A stretch of DNA of 37,081 nt from TM7 phylum sp. oral taxon 350 (lineage in GTDB: Bacteria > Patescibacteriota > Saccharimonadia > Saccharimonadales > Saccharimonadaceae), in assembly GCA_007845205.1 (NCBI GenBank), contig SDRK01000001.1, positions 1 to 37,081 on the forward strand. Reading direction: 5' to 3'. Of the stretch, positions 29,195-37,081 are shown piece after piece. The notes below the pieces were generated by a model that had not been told where the DNA came from, did no database searches, and saw only the letters and a list, made by a program, of their open reading frames with translations. Numbering within the stretch: position 1 is the first letter of the stretch; every line of letters starts with the position of its first letter. The translations under genes were made by a program, and so were the position numbers.

Positions 29195-30372
29195 TAATAC
29201 CAACCTGTCGATTTAGAATGAGCTACAGCACCGGCCCAACCGCCATAGCGCCCCTTAACGTATCCATTAGCCCACCTTAATGAATCAACAGGATTAAATC
29301 CATTACCAGGAACCTTAGAACAAGGTAAAGCCTGAGCAAGACCACAAGCACCAGAAGATGCGTTATATGCATTAGGGTTCCAATGACTTTCTTTACCGAT
29401 CAGAAACTCTGCATAGCCCCAATCACCAGGATCGATTCCTGACTGACTAAGCCATTCACTCTTAGAACCGCCACCAGTATAACGCATACTAGTACCAACA
29501 ACTTCAATCTTTGGTGTCATTGGTGTAATTTCAATTGAGTTAATTACTTTTCTATCCGTAACCTCGCCTTTTTCGTTAATTACTGATTCATAAGTAACCT
29601 TTTTTCTGCCATTCTTACCTTCTTGTTTTACATTACGATAATTCATATCATGATTAGCATCACGAATAGTTTCTGTAGTAAAGTTAATATCTTCTTCAAC
29701 AGTTTGAGTATTTACACCAATTCGCCAAATACGAATTAAATCACCATTTAGTTTATCCTTTGGCTGAAAATTAGCTCGATCTTCATCTTTTAATGTAATA
29801 TTTTTCTCTTTTAATAGGTCTTCTAATGTCTCAGCTAAAGAATAAATAGTAGTTTCAGAGCCATATAAGGATATTTTTACTGGACGAGCTCTTCTTACTA
29901 CATAACTAATACCAGTCTTTGCCATTTCAAGCGAGTTGTCTTTTTTAGTATCCACCCGATCTTCTGGTCTTAATTTAATCCCCATTTGCTTGGCTATTTC
30001 CTTACCATCCGAGCTAGCAGTCATGATTCTTTTTCTACTAAAGCCATCTTGCATACTGGCTAAGTGTGCCCGATAAATATTTACCGAATAGGAAGTCGCA
30101 ACAATCTCAGTGTTCTTAGCCGGTTCGACAATATCGGCTTCACTAAGAACAAAACCAGCATCTTTTAAAGCTTCTTCAATAGTCTTTTTATCTGTTAAGA
30201 TCTGGGTGGTTTTACCTTTATCGTAAACAGACAAGATTTTATTAGATCCTGAAACGTCTTTGGCCTTAGCTTTTGGCATCGTAACAAGATAAGCAAATAA
30301 TAAAATAAGTAGTAAAGCTACTAGATATTTCAGGTTATTCTTTATAAACAACAAATATAATTTAGTTTGCAT
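29194..30372 (-). CDS. Rpf/YabE-like secreted wall enzyme: DUF348, G5 and transglycosylase-like domains
   Basis: A 392-residue protein. Signal anchor at about 13-32. Two DUF348 ubiquitin-like units (KTTQILTDKKTIEEALKDAG near 53-72 and ETTIYSLAETLEDLLKEKNI near 173-192). A G5 domain at about 210-285 (INFTTETIRDANH...GKNGRKKVTYESVINEKGEV). The C-terminal lysozyme-like domain has EFLIGKESHWNPNAY with likely catalytic E328, then GACGLAQALP. This is the architecture of resuscitation-promoting factors and B. subtilis YabE, which cleave peptidoglycan. Coupling to rsmA mirrors the rpfB-ksgA gene pair of Actinobacteria. Expected to act on its own or the host wall. Confidence 0.92.
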   Translation of the reverse strand: MQTKLYLLFIKNNLKYLVALLLILLFAYLVTMPKAKAKDVSGSNKILSVYDKGKTTQILTDKKTIEEALKDAGFVLSEADIVEPAKNTEIVATSYSVNIYRAHLASMQDGFSRKRIMTASSDGKEIAKQMGIKLRPEDRVDTKKDNSLEMAKTGISYVVRRARPVKISLYGSETTIYSLAETLEDLLKEKNITLKDEDRANFQPKDKLNGDLIRIWRIGVNTQTVEEDINFTTETIRDANHDMNYRNVKQEGKNGRKKVTYESVINEKGEVTDRKVINSIEITPMTPKIEVVGTSMRYTGGGSKSEWLSQSGIDPGDWGYAEFLIGKESHWNPNAYNASSGACGLAQALPCSKVPGNGFNPVDSLRWANGYVKGRYGGWAGAVAHSKSTGWY

Positions 30373-30401
30373 AAATCAAAAAGGTAGTAATACCTATAAG
30401 C

Positions 30402-30407
30402 ATTATA
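30402..30407 (-). promoter_or_regulatory. -10 box of the rpf-like/rsmA operon
   Basis: TATAAT on the minus strand, 29 bases before ATG at 30372. The leader has a small GGTA/TACC hairpin and no strong Shine-Dalgarno. Confidence 0.5.
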
Positions 30408-30416
30408 GTAAAAAAG

Positions 30417-32546
30417 TCAGATTTTCTCTAGATAAGCGTATTCTAAATTAAGTTTTCTAAGCCCATGATCTGAAAAGTAAATCTCACAAATCACACCATC
30501 GATAGACTTTACTACACCGACTCCAAAGCTTGGACTTCTAACCCGTGTACCAATTTCTAAATCAACTTCTCTATCGTAAATATCTTCGACTAATTCAGTT
30601 CTACCTAGACTTAAGACATTGCTATTCTTCTTAACTTCTTCAGCTCCACCTAAAACAGCATCCGATACAAAGCGGCTAGGATCGGAATAAGTAATATTGC
30701 CAAAACGTAATCTAGATGATGCATAAGTCATATAAAGCTCTTCTTCGGCTCGTGTCATACCAACATAACATAGTCTTCGTTCTTCCTCTAATCCATCTTC
30801 GCCTTCTTGTTCTGCCATAGCGCTAGGAAAAATCCCCTCTTCCATACCAACTAAAAATACTACCTTAAATTCTAGCCCCTTAGCCGCATGAACAGTAATT
30901 AAAGTCACACTTCCTTTTTCAGATTCAAGATCTGAACTAGAAGATAGAGAAATATAAGCCAAGAAGTCGTCTACCGAGACATAAGACTCGGCACTAGAAA
31001 TTAAAGATCCGATATTTTCCATACGCTCTTCATAAGCTAAATCATTTTTAATCTCTAATTCATAATCTACTTTTTTAATTAAAGCTTCTAAAATCTCACT
31101 TGGTTTTGCTCCATTTTTAAGTTCAATGTTTAAATCTCTTAAGGCTTCACCAAGTTTAATCAGATTAGCTTTAGTCTTTGCCTGAAGACCGCTAATATTT
31201 TCTGCCAAAAGTAAAGCATCTATATAGTTTAAATTATTACTGTAGCGATAATCCTCTAATTTTGATTCACCAACCGCCCCAAGCCCTCGTTTTGGTGAAT
31301 TTACAATTCTTGCAAAAGAAGCGCTATCGTCAGGTTGGTAGATTAACCTCAAATAAGCAATTAAATCCTTAATTTCTTTTCGGTCATAGAACTTTAAACC
31401 ACCAACTATCTTATATTTAATACCTCTAGCAATAAAAGCATCTTCAAAATCACGGCTCTGAGCATTCGTTCTATAAAGTACTGCAAAGTGACTAAAATCT
31501 CGCCCATCTTCTAATACCTTATCCTGGATTAAACTAGCAACTTTAGCAGCCTCGTCCCGATCACTACGACAAGCAATAATCTTAATTGGCATACCATCTC
31601 CACAATCTGTCCATAGATGTTTAGTGGTTCGATTCTTATTCTTGTTTATAACACTAGCTGCACCCTTTAAGATGGATCCTGTCGACCGATAATTTTGTTC
31701 TAGCTTTATAACCTTCGCCCCAGTAAAATCATGTTCAAAGTTCAAAATATTTCGAAAATCTGCACCACGCCAAGAATATATAGATTGCCAGTCATCCCCA
31801 ACCACACAAATATTTCGTTTTTCATTTACTAGTAATTTAATCAGCCGATACTGTACATTATTTGTATCCTGATACTCATCGATCATGATATGACGAAACT
31901 TTTTTTGCCATTTTTTTCGGATAGCGGTGGAACGTTCAAACATCCTTAAAGCTTCGAGCAAAATGTCATCAAAATCTAAAGCTTTGGACATATTTTTAGA
32001 GATTTCATATTCCTTATAAATCCTAGCAACCTTTTTCTGGACATCACCATAAGCTAATTCCGCGTATTGCTTTACTGACATTGCTTCATTTTTCGCAGAA
32101 GATATCATACTGGCTACAGTTCTAGCTTTTAATCCAGAATCTAATTTAATTCCTAGCTTCTTCGCAACAGACTTAATTAGTCCTTGTTTATCTGATTCAT
32201 CATAAATAACAAAATTAGAAGGGATGCCAATGCTTTCACCATCTTCACGCAAAAGCCTTACACAAATACCATGAAAGGTTCCCATATAAGGCATAAAAGA
32301 ATAAGAATCTGGATTGCGATTAAGTAGCTCCGCTAAGCGCATTCGCATTTCTTTAGCTGCCTTATTAGTAAAAGTTACTGCTAAAATTTCGTCCGAAGTA
32401 ATATCAGTCTCATGCAACAAATAAGCAATCCGATGTGTTAAAGTTTTTGTTTTTCCACTGCCAGCACCAGCCAAAATTAAAAGTGGCCCCTCAAGAATTA
32501 ATACTGCTTCTTTTTGTTGGTCATTAAGACCATAAGTCATATCCAT
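30417..32546 (-). CDS. pcrA: ATP-dependent DNA helicase PcrA/UvrD
   Basis: A 709-residue superfamily 1A 3'-5' helicase. Q-motif LNDQQKEAV near the start, Walker A AGAGSGKT at 26-33, motif II DEYQDTN, motif III VVGDDWQSIYSWRGAD, motif IV EQNYRS, and VTLITVHAAKGLEFKVVFLVG near 553-573. It lies at the short end of the PcrA range and ends with a compact tudor-like C-terminal domain (GTRVRSPSFGVGVV). It acts in repair, replication restart and removal of RNA polymerase or RecA from DNA. Predicted start ATG 32546 sits 7 bases after a CATAAT box. Confidence 0.96.
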   Translation of the reverse strand: MDMTYGLNDQQKEAVLILEGPLLILAGAGSGKTKTLTHRIAYLLHETDITSDEILAVTFTNKAAKEMRMRLAELLNRNPDSYSFMPYMGTFHGICVRLLREDGESIGIPSNFVIYDESDKQGLIKSVAKKLGIKLDSGLKARTVASMISSAKNEAMSVKQYAELAYGDVQKKVARIYKEYEISKNMSKALDFDDILLEALRMFERSTAIRKKWQKKFRHIMIDEYQDTNNVQYRLIKLLVNEKRNICVVGDDWQSIYSWRGADFRNILNFEHDFTGAKVIKLEQNYRSTGSILKGAASVINKNKNRTTKHLWTDCGDGMPIKIIACRSDRDEAAKVASLIQDKVLEDGRDFSHFAVLYRTNAQSRDFEDAFIARGIKYKIVGGLKFYDRKEIKDLIAYLRLIYQPDDSASFARIVNSPKRGLGAVGESKLEDYRYSNNLNYIDALLLAENISGLQAKTKANLIKLGEALRDLNIELKNGAKPSEILEALIKKVDYELEIKNDLAYEERMENIGSLISSAESYVSVDDFLAYISLSSSSDLESEKGSVTLITVHAAKGLEFKVVFLVGMEEGIFPSAMAEQEGEDGLEEERRLCYVGMTRAEEELYMTYASSRLRFGNITYSDPSRFVSDAVLGGAEEVKKNSNVLSLGRTELVEDIYDREVDLEIGTRVRSPSFGVGVVKSIDGVICEIYFSDHGLRKLNLEYAYLEKI

Positions 32547-32553
32547 CTTCTCT

Positions 32554-32559
32554 ATTATG
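32554..32559 (-). promoter_or_regulatory. Extended -10 box of pcrA
   Basis: TGCCATAAT on the minus strand with 7 bases to the ATG at 32546; leaderless or nearly so. Confidence 0.45.
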
Positions 32560-32573
32560 GCATATAAGCTGAC

Positions 32574-32606
32574 ATATAAATAAGCCTAAATTAGGCTTAT
32601 TTATAT
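32574..32606. terminator. Bidirectional-looking intrinsic terminator
   Basis: Perfect 16-bp inverted repeat ATATAAATAAGCCTAA / TTAGGCTTATTTATAT with a one-base centre. On the minus strand it ends the glycolytic operon, 40 bases after the stop at 32646, before pcrA begins. Confidence 0.8.
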
Positions 32607-32645
32607 TTAATGCATTTTCAATTACTTTTAACTAGATCTACTAAA

Positions 32646-34163
32646 CTAAAACTTATAAAAAGCATATACCGCGCCAGCAGCTGCGATAATTAAGATTAAG
32701 ATTATTGCAAAAACCTTCATCCAACCTTTGCTACTTTTCTTAGCATGACGAATACCATCCATGCCAATTGCTTCCTGGTCATAAATACCAACCACCTGAT
32801 CACTCTTTGGTCTAGTCTCTTTATATTGTCTTGGAATCGAATTACGCTCTATCTGATTCTTTCTTGTATCAATAGGTGATTTCTTAAGCTCTAATGCAGG
32901 TATATCCTGGTATTCCTCCTGTCTATTAACAGGCCTTGTTCCTCTTGAAACTACCATAGGGTCACCAATTGGTCGTTTTTCAACCTTAGTATTTACAAAT
33001 GGTGTAGTATTTAAATCTTCGTTTTCATTTTCAAAATCATTAATGATTGCATCTAAATCTTCATCACCAGACTCAACAGCCTGCTGATGCGACTCAATAG
33101 TTACTGGTTCTGTTTTTCTTAATTCTTCAGATATTGGTTGAATAACCGTCATTGGCTTATGAACTAATTTTTCAGTCTTGTCTGAAGTATCATCTTTTGC
33201 TCTTAATTCATTAGCTCCCAATTGTACATTTGAAGTGTTCTTATAACCTGACATTGGTCTAGACTTTATAAGACTTGGTACAGAAGGCTTAGTTACGCTC
33301 ATTACAGATTGTTTAGGCGCTGGCATTGGTGCTTGCGTTACAACTCTTCTCTGACCTTGACTACCTACATAAGTTCCTGGATTTTTAACACCCATATTAG
33401 ATGGCATACCAACCGGTCTTGTCCTATTTACTTGTGATATGCCAGAACCATTACCAGCCATTGGTGGTCTAGATGGATTAGTCGTAGAAATACTAGCCGT
33501 AGGAACATTAACTGTCGAAGCACTAGCTCTCATAGGTTTTGTTTTATTTGCATCTGATCCTGAACGAACCATATCCATAAAGCGACCACGATTTACTACT
33601 GGTCTTTTCATAGCTTGCTGGTTTACACCAGTATTCGTATTCATATTGTTTCTATTAACAGCACTAATGTTATTAGTACCAACAACATTATTATTAGCAG
33701 TAGGAGCAGAACTAGACATATTAGCTACTGATGTAGTTACATTAGGAGCAACTGGTGCTTTTTGTGTTACAGAATTAACAGGATTTACATTCATTTTAGG
33801 CATAGAATTAGTAACAGAGTTAGAACTAGTCATACTAGATTGAGAACTAGGAACATTATTAACCCTTGATTGTTCTACTGGCTTTTGGTAATTGTAATTC
33901 ATATTAGGCTGAGCCTTAGGTTGAAACTGAGGCTGAGATTGCATAACTCTAGCTTGAGCCTGGTTCTGCATTTGAGACTGGACTGGTGGCTGAGATGAGA
34001 CTACGGCTTGTGGCCTTTGACTAACTTGAGGTCTAGACACTGGACGGTAATTAGAAACTGGAGGACGAGTAATCTTAGTTGGATCTTGGTAATTAACTGG
34101 TCTAGATTGCTTCATTGCCGAATCAACAGCTCGATCTAATTCATCATAATTAAAGTCGCTCAT
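32646..34163 (-). CDS. Disordered Asn/Pro/Gln/Ser-rich protein with C-terminal membrane anchor
   Basis: A 505-residue protein. Residues 1-470 are low-complexity, rich in Asn, Pro, Gln, Ser, Thr and Val, with recurring R-P-V/R-P-x units (VSNYRPVSRPQVSQRP and similar) and acidic patches near 365-390. One hydrophobic helix at the extreme C-terminus (about 482-503, FAIILILIIAAAGAVYAFY) makes it tail-anchored with the disordered part probably cytoplasmic. Its ATG lies inside the end of tpiA (14-base overlap) with AGGAGG in the tpiA coding sequence, so it is translated from the glycolytic operon mRNA. Function unknown. Confidence 0.75.
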   Translation of the reverse strand: MSDFNYDELDRAVDSAMKQSRPVNYQDPTKITRPPVSNYRPVSRPQVSQRPQAVVSSQPPVQSQMQNQAQARVMQSQPQFQPKAQPNMNYNYQKPVEQSRVNNVPSSQSSMTSSNSVTNSMPKMNVNPVNSVTQKAPVAPNVTTSVANMSSSAPTANNNVVGTNNISAVNRNNMNTNTGVNQQAMKRPVVNRGRFMDMVRSGSDANKTKPMRASASTVNVPTASISTTNPSRPPMAGNGSGISQVNRTRPVGMPSNMGVKNPGTYVGSQGQRRVVTQAPMPAPKQSVMSVTKPSVPSLIKSRPMSGYKNTSNVQLGANELRAKDDTSDKTEKLVHKPMTVIQPISEELRKTEPVTIESHQQAVESGDEDLDAIINDFENENEDLNTTPFVNTKVEKRPIGDPMVVSRGTRPVNRQEEYQDIPALELKKSPIDTRKNQIERNSIPRQYKETRPKSDQVVGIYDQEAIGMDGIRHAKKSSKGWMKVFAIILILIIAAAGAVYAFYKF

Positions 34164-34950
34164 CTATCCTCCTTTTTGTTTCTTCTAGTTGCATAAAATG
34201 GGCTTTCTCAACTATTCCACTAAATTGGTAAGCATCTAAACTAGCTCCACCAATCAAGAGGCCATCTACATTATCTACATTCAAATAAACATCTGCGTTA
34301 GAAAGATTAACGCTACCACCGTACAAAATTCGTACATCACTTGCGGCTTCCTGACCAAATAAAGTACGAATTAGAGATCTAATGATTCTTACAGAACGCT
34401 TAACGTCTTCCGCTGAAGCATGTTCACCGGTACCAATCGCCCAAACTGGCTCATAAGCAATAACAATGTTTTTTAAATCTTCTTTTGTAACATCTACCAA
34501 ACTTGAGTACACCTGATCGTGAAGCACCGCTTTAGTCTCATTATCCATTCGTTCCTGTAATGTCTCACCAACACAAATAATTGGCTTGATATGATTACGA
34601 ATAGCAGCTTCAACTTTTTTTCTAACTTCTTTGTCACTTTCCATAAAGATGTTGCGACGTTCAAAATGGCCAACTATTCCGTAATTTACCATACCTCTTA
34701 GCATGTTAGCCGATACTTCACCTGTATAGGAACCACTATCTTTATGATAAAAATTCTGTGCGGCTAATTTTATCTGCCGGTAATTAACTTGTAACGAAAG
34801 TGTCTGCACGGCAAGCATTGTTGGAGCAACCACAACTTCAACGTCACGGTAAACTTTAATTAGCTCAGATAGCTTATGAGCATACATACTAGAATCAGGC
34901 ACATTAAAGTGCATTTTCCAGTTTCCTACAATTAACTTTTTTCTTGCCAT
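34150..34950 (-). CDS. tpiA: Triosephosphate isomerase
   Basis: A 266-residue TIM barrel. Catalytic residues sit at canonical numbers: N10 and K12 (GNWKM), H95 and E167 (YEPVWAIGTG). Loop 6 and the phosphate-binding GGS and GGASL motifs are present. The near-invariant Ser after His95 is Phe here (GHFERR at 94-99). It interconverts DHAP and glyceraldehyde 3-phosphate. Preceded by AAGGA, 35 bases after pgk, and overlapped by the downstream disordered-protein gene. Confidence 0.96.
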   Translation of the reverse strand: MARKKLIVGNWKMHFNVPDSSMYAHKLSELIKVYRDVEVVVAPTMLAVQTLSLQVNYRQIKLAAQNFYHKDSGSYTGEVSANMLRGMVNYGIVGHFERRNIFMESDKEVRKKVEAAIRNHIKPIICVGETLQERMDNETKAVLHDQVYSSLVDVTKEDLKNIVIAYEPVWAIGTGEHASAEDVKRSVRIIRSLIRTLFGQEAASDVRILYGGSVNLSNADVYLNVDNVDGLLIGGASLDAYQFSGIVEKAHFMQLEETKRRIDERL

Positions 34951-34985
34951 ATTCCTTATGTTTAGTTTACCATTTTTACTTTAGT

Positions 34986-36194
34986 TTATGCGTCTAGTAA
35001 AGCCTCAATTCCTGGTAACTTTTTTCCGGACATTAATTCAAGACTTGCACCACCACCGGTTGAAATATGTGTAAAGTTCTTGCCAGATGGCTCCCAATGC
35101 AAAATAAAATCTGTGGTATCCCCACCGCCTAGAATTGAATCTATCTGCTTATTTTTAGCTAATTCTAAAGCAATCCTTGCCGATCCATAAGAGAATTTTT
35201 CAAGCTCTGCTTTACCTACCGTACCATTCCAAATAACAGTACCAGCATTTTTAATAACATCACAATAGATATCGATAGTCCGGTCACCAATATCTAAAGC
35301 AATATCTCCTTGCTTTAAATCATTTACACCAACACTATTACGCGATGCATTCTTACTTTCAGTTTTTGCAACTGCTAAATCTGCTGGCAAATAAATAAAA
35401 TCATGACCTTTATTTTTTTCTTTTACTTTCTTATAAATGCCCTTAATAATGTCAGAAACACCTTCTTCGACATGTGTAGCTTGCATATTGCAGCCTAAAT
35501 TAGCTAAGAAAGTATTAGCCATGTTACCACCAATTAAAATCCGATCCGCTTTATCTATTAATCGGTCAATAATTTCAATCTTATCTTTTACCTTAACACC
35601 ACCTAAAACAGCAACAAGTGGTCGCTTTGGCCTTTGCATAGCTTTGGTTAAGGTAAGATATTCTCGTTCTAGTAAAAATCCTGCTACAGAAGGTAAGAAA
35701 TGGGTAATAGCATCTGTCGAAGCGTGTTTTCTATGCACCACACCAAATCCATCTTCAACAAAATATCTTGCATTCGTACAAGCTACTAAGTCTCTTGCAA
35801 ATTCTAAAGAGTTTTCTTCCTCACGCGGATCAAAACGCAAGTTTTCTAATAAAATAACTGAGTTTTTAGGCAAACGAAAAATCTGAGCCGCCACAACCGG
35901 GCCAGAAGATCCGGAGATAAAAGTTACCTTCCGTCTTAATAGTTCTGCTAATCTAGCAGCTACTGGACGGAGGGATAACTTCTTATCTACACCTTTCGGT
36001 CGGCCTAAATGAGAGATAAGGATGACTTTAGAGCCACGAGAAGATAGATATTTTATCGTATCAAGGCTTGCCCTGATCCGATAATCATCAGCAATCTTTC
36101 CCTTCTCGTCTAAAGGAACGTTATAATCCACCCGAACAAGTACTATCTTGTGATCAAGCGGTACATCCCTAACTGTTTTTTTATAAAAAGTCAT
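34986..36194 (-). CDS. pgk: Phosphoglycerate kinase
   Basis: A 402-residue two-domain kinase. RVDYNVPLD near 21-29, SHLGRPKG near 61-68 and ENLRFDPREEEN are the substrate-side motifs; GNMANTFL, GGGDTT and STGGGASLELMSGKKLPGI belong to the nucleotide domain. It makes ATP from 1,3-bisphosphoglycerate. GAGGGTGGG directly precedes the ATG. It follows pyk by 24 bases in the same operon. Confidence 0.97.
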   Translation of the reverse strand: MTFYKKTVRDVPLDHKIVLVRVDYNVPLDEKGKIADDYRIRASLDTIKYLSSRGSKVILISHLGRPKGVDKKLSLRPVAARLAELLRRKVTFISGSSGPVVAAQIFRLPKNSVILLENLRFDPREEENSLEFARDLVACTNARYFVEDGFGVVHRKHASTDAITHFLPSVAGFLLEREYLTLTKAMQRPKRPLVAVLGGVKVKDKIEIIDRLIDKADRILIGGNMANTFLANLGCNMQATHVEEGVSDIIKGIYKKVKEKNKGHDFIYLPADLAVAKTESKNASRNSVGVNDLKQGDIALDIGDRTIDIYCDVIKNAGTVIWNGTVGKAELEKFSYGSARIALELAKNKQIDSILGGGDTTDFILHWEPSGKNFTHISTGGGASLELMSGKKLPGIEALLDA

Positions 36195-36218
36195 CCCACC
36201 CTCTATTTTTACTTATTT

Positions 36219-37081
36219 TTATTCTACCACACGGACACGAATAGTATCGGTGCCACCAGAAAGTCCAACTTGGCGTCCAGATACTAATACGACACGAGCT
36301 GGAGCTTCGCCTAACATACCCTTATCTTTTTGTTCTTTAGCAAGTAATAAACCAAGCTTATCCCCTTCTGGGCGCACAAAAGACCTGATAGCATAACGTA
36401 AAGCTAATTGACCTGCAACTCTTTTATCTGGAGTAATTGCATAAATTTCAACTGTTGGTCGACAAGATGCTACAGCCATAGCTGTTGCACCAGTTTTTGT
36501 CTCAGCAACAATTGCTTTTGCCTTTAATGTAGCTGCTAAATCAACAGCTGCGTGTGAGATTGAATCTTCAATATCTGATTTTTCTGGAACGCGAACATCC
36601 ACCTGATCGACATTAATGTTATCTTGCGTGTAAAGAATAACATCTCGCATAGCTTTAATAGTCTCAATTGGATATTTTCCACCAGCTGTTTCATCACTAA
36701 GCATTACTGCATCAGCACCTAAAATTACTGCTGTTGCAACATCGCTTACTTCTGCTCTAGTTGGTTCAGGACTATCTACCATTGAAGCCATCATCTGAGT
36801 AGCGACAATTGAAATGCGTCCATATTTACGACAAAGTTCAATAATACGTCTTTGTACGATTGGCACTACAGAAGCCCCAGCTTCAACAGCAAGGTCACCA
36901 CGTGCAACCATTACACCATCACTAGCTTTTACAATAGCCTCTAAGTTTTCTTCTAAAATAGCGGATTTTGTTTCAACTTTTGCAATTACCATTGCTCGTG
37001 AGCCAAGATCTCGCAAACGATTCTTAACTGCAATAACATCATCTGCAGTTTGCACAAAGCTCATTGCTACGTAGTCATAGT
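36219..37081 (-). CDS. pyk: Pyruvate kinase (5' part cut off by window edge)
   Basis: The C-terminal 287 or so residues are visible and the frame stays open to the window end (DYVAMSFVQ at the edge), so the internal ATG at 37064 is not the start. Motifs: GVMVARGDLAVE, IVATQMM, PTRAEVSDVATAV, AVMLSDETAGGKYP, then the C-terminal regulatory-type domain (AIVAETKTGATAMAVAS). It converts PEP and ADP to pyruvate and ATP. It leads, as far as seen, the unit pyk-pgk-tpiA-disordered protein. Small departures from the usual motifs (GDLAVE for GDLGVE, QMMASM for QMLESM) do not touch known catalytic residues. Confidence 0.95.
   Translation of the reverse strand, partial: YDYVAMSFVQTADDVIAVKNRLRDLGSRAMVIAKVETKSAILEENLEAIVKASDGVMVARGDLAVEAGASVVPIVQRRIIELCRKYGRISIVATQMMASMVDSPEPTRAEVSDVATAVILGADAVMLSDETAGGKYPIETIKAMRDVILYTQDNINVDQVDVRVPEKSDIEDSISHAAVDLAATLKAKAIVAETKTGATAMAVASCRPTVEIYAITPDKRVAGQLALRYAIRSFVRPEGDKLGLLLAKEQKDKGMLGEAPARVVLVSGRQVGLSGGTDTIRVRVVE

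Noticed and set aside
33439-33843. 134-codon plus-strand ORF antisense to the disordered protein gene
   Set aside because: It mirrors the low-complexity repeats of the minus-strand gene and has no RBS; the minus frame is supported by operon coupling and a C-terminal TM helix.

Overview
The window looks like chromosomal DNA of a Candidatus Saccharibacteria (TM7) or closely related Patescibacteria/CPR bacterium. This is an inference from content, not a database match. The DNA is AT-rich and densely packed, many genes overlap by 1-14 bases, and the code is standard: aspS ends on TGA inside a GTGA overlap, so this is not a UGA-Gly lineage. The gene set fits a small episymbiont: RuvABC/YebC, peptidoglycan genes, G5/Rpf-like and lysozyme-like wall enzymes, BspA/InlB-type and sortase-type surface proteins, a type IV prepilin, lower glycolysis, and many small membrane proteins of unknown function.

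Layout. 1-3.5 kb: prepilin (cut by the window edge), a small lysine-rich ORF, a PH-domain membrane protein and a large BspA-like wall-anchored protein. 3.6-6.6 kb: yebC-ruvC-ruvA-ruvB. 6.6-9.4 kb: a coupled pair of secreted proteins, the second with a lysozyme-like domain and five C-terminal repeats. 9.4-11.9 kb: polysaccharide pyruvyl transferase, a small ORF and a Wzt/TagH-like ABC ATPase with no permease beside it. 12.1-14.5 kb: membrane protein, ATP-cone-like protein and an FAD oxidoreductase that has lost its catalytic residues. 14.5-16.5 kb: two CAT-anticodon tRNAs, an FtsB/DivIC-like protein and small membrane proteins. 16.5-19.5 kb: murC, trmB, mscS. 19.6-22.9 kb: a CNNM/CBS protein, an aspS without the GAD domain and two small exported proteins. 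22.9-25.4 kb: DsbA-like protein, an 8-TM protein and a miniature LASTG surface protein.

25.45-28.3 kb is the accessory island. It holds three consecutive monocistronic cassettes, each made of a structured 5' leader, a helical protein of about 110 residues and a terminator (a clear promoter is visible for the first two). They are followed by a decayed dinD remnant and a GIY-YIG/DUF4357 nuclease. Each of the three leaders can form alternative, mutually exclusive pairings, at least one of which hides the ribosome binding site or start codon. I recognise neither the RNAs nor the proteins; this is the best candidate for an undescribed system.

28.4-37.1 kb: rpf-like gene with rsmA, pcrA/uvrD, and a glycolytic operon pyk-pgk-tpiA running into a disordered, tail-anchored protein.

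A recurring feature is promoter architecture. At least six genes have a TATAAT-like -10 box that ends only 6-9 bases before the ATG, which predicts leaderless mRNAs. Others carry a conventional AGGAGG site.
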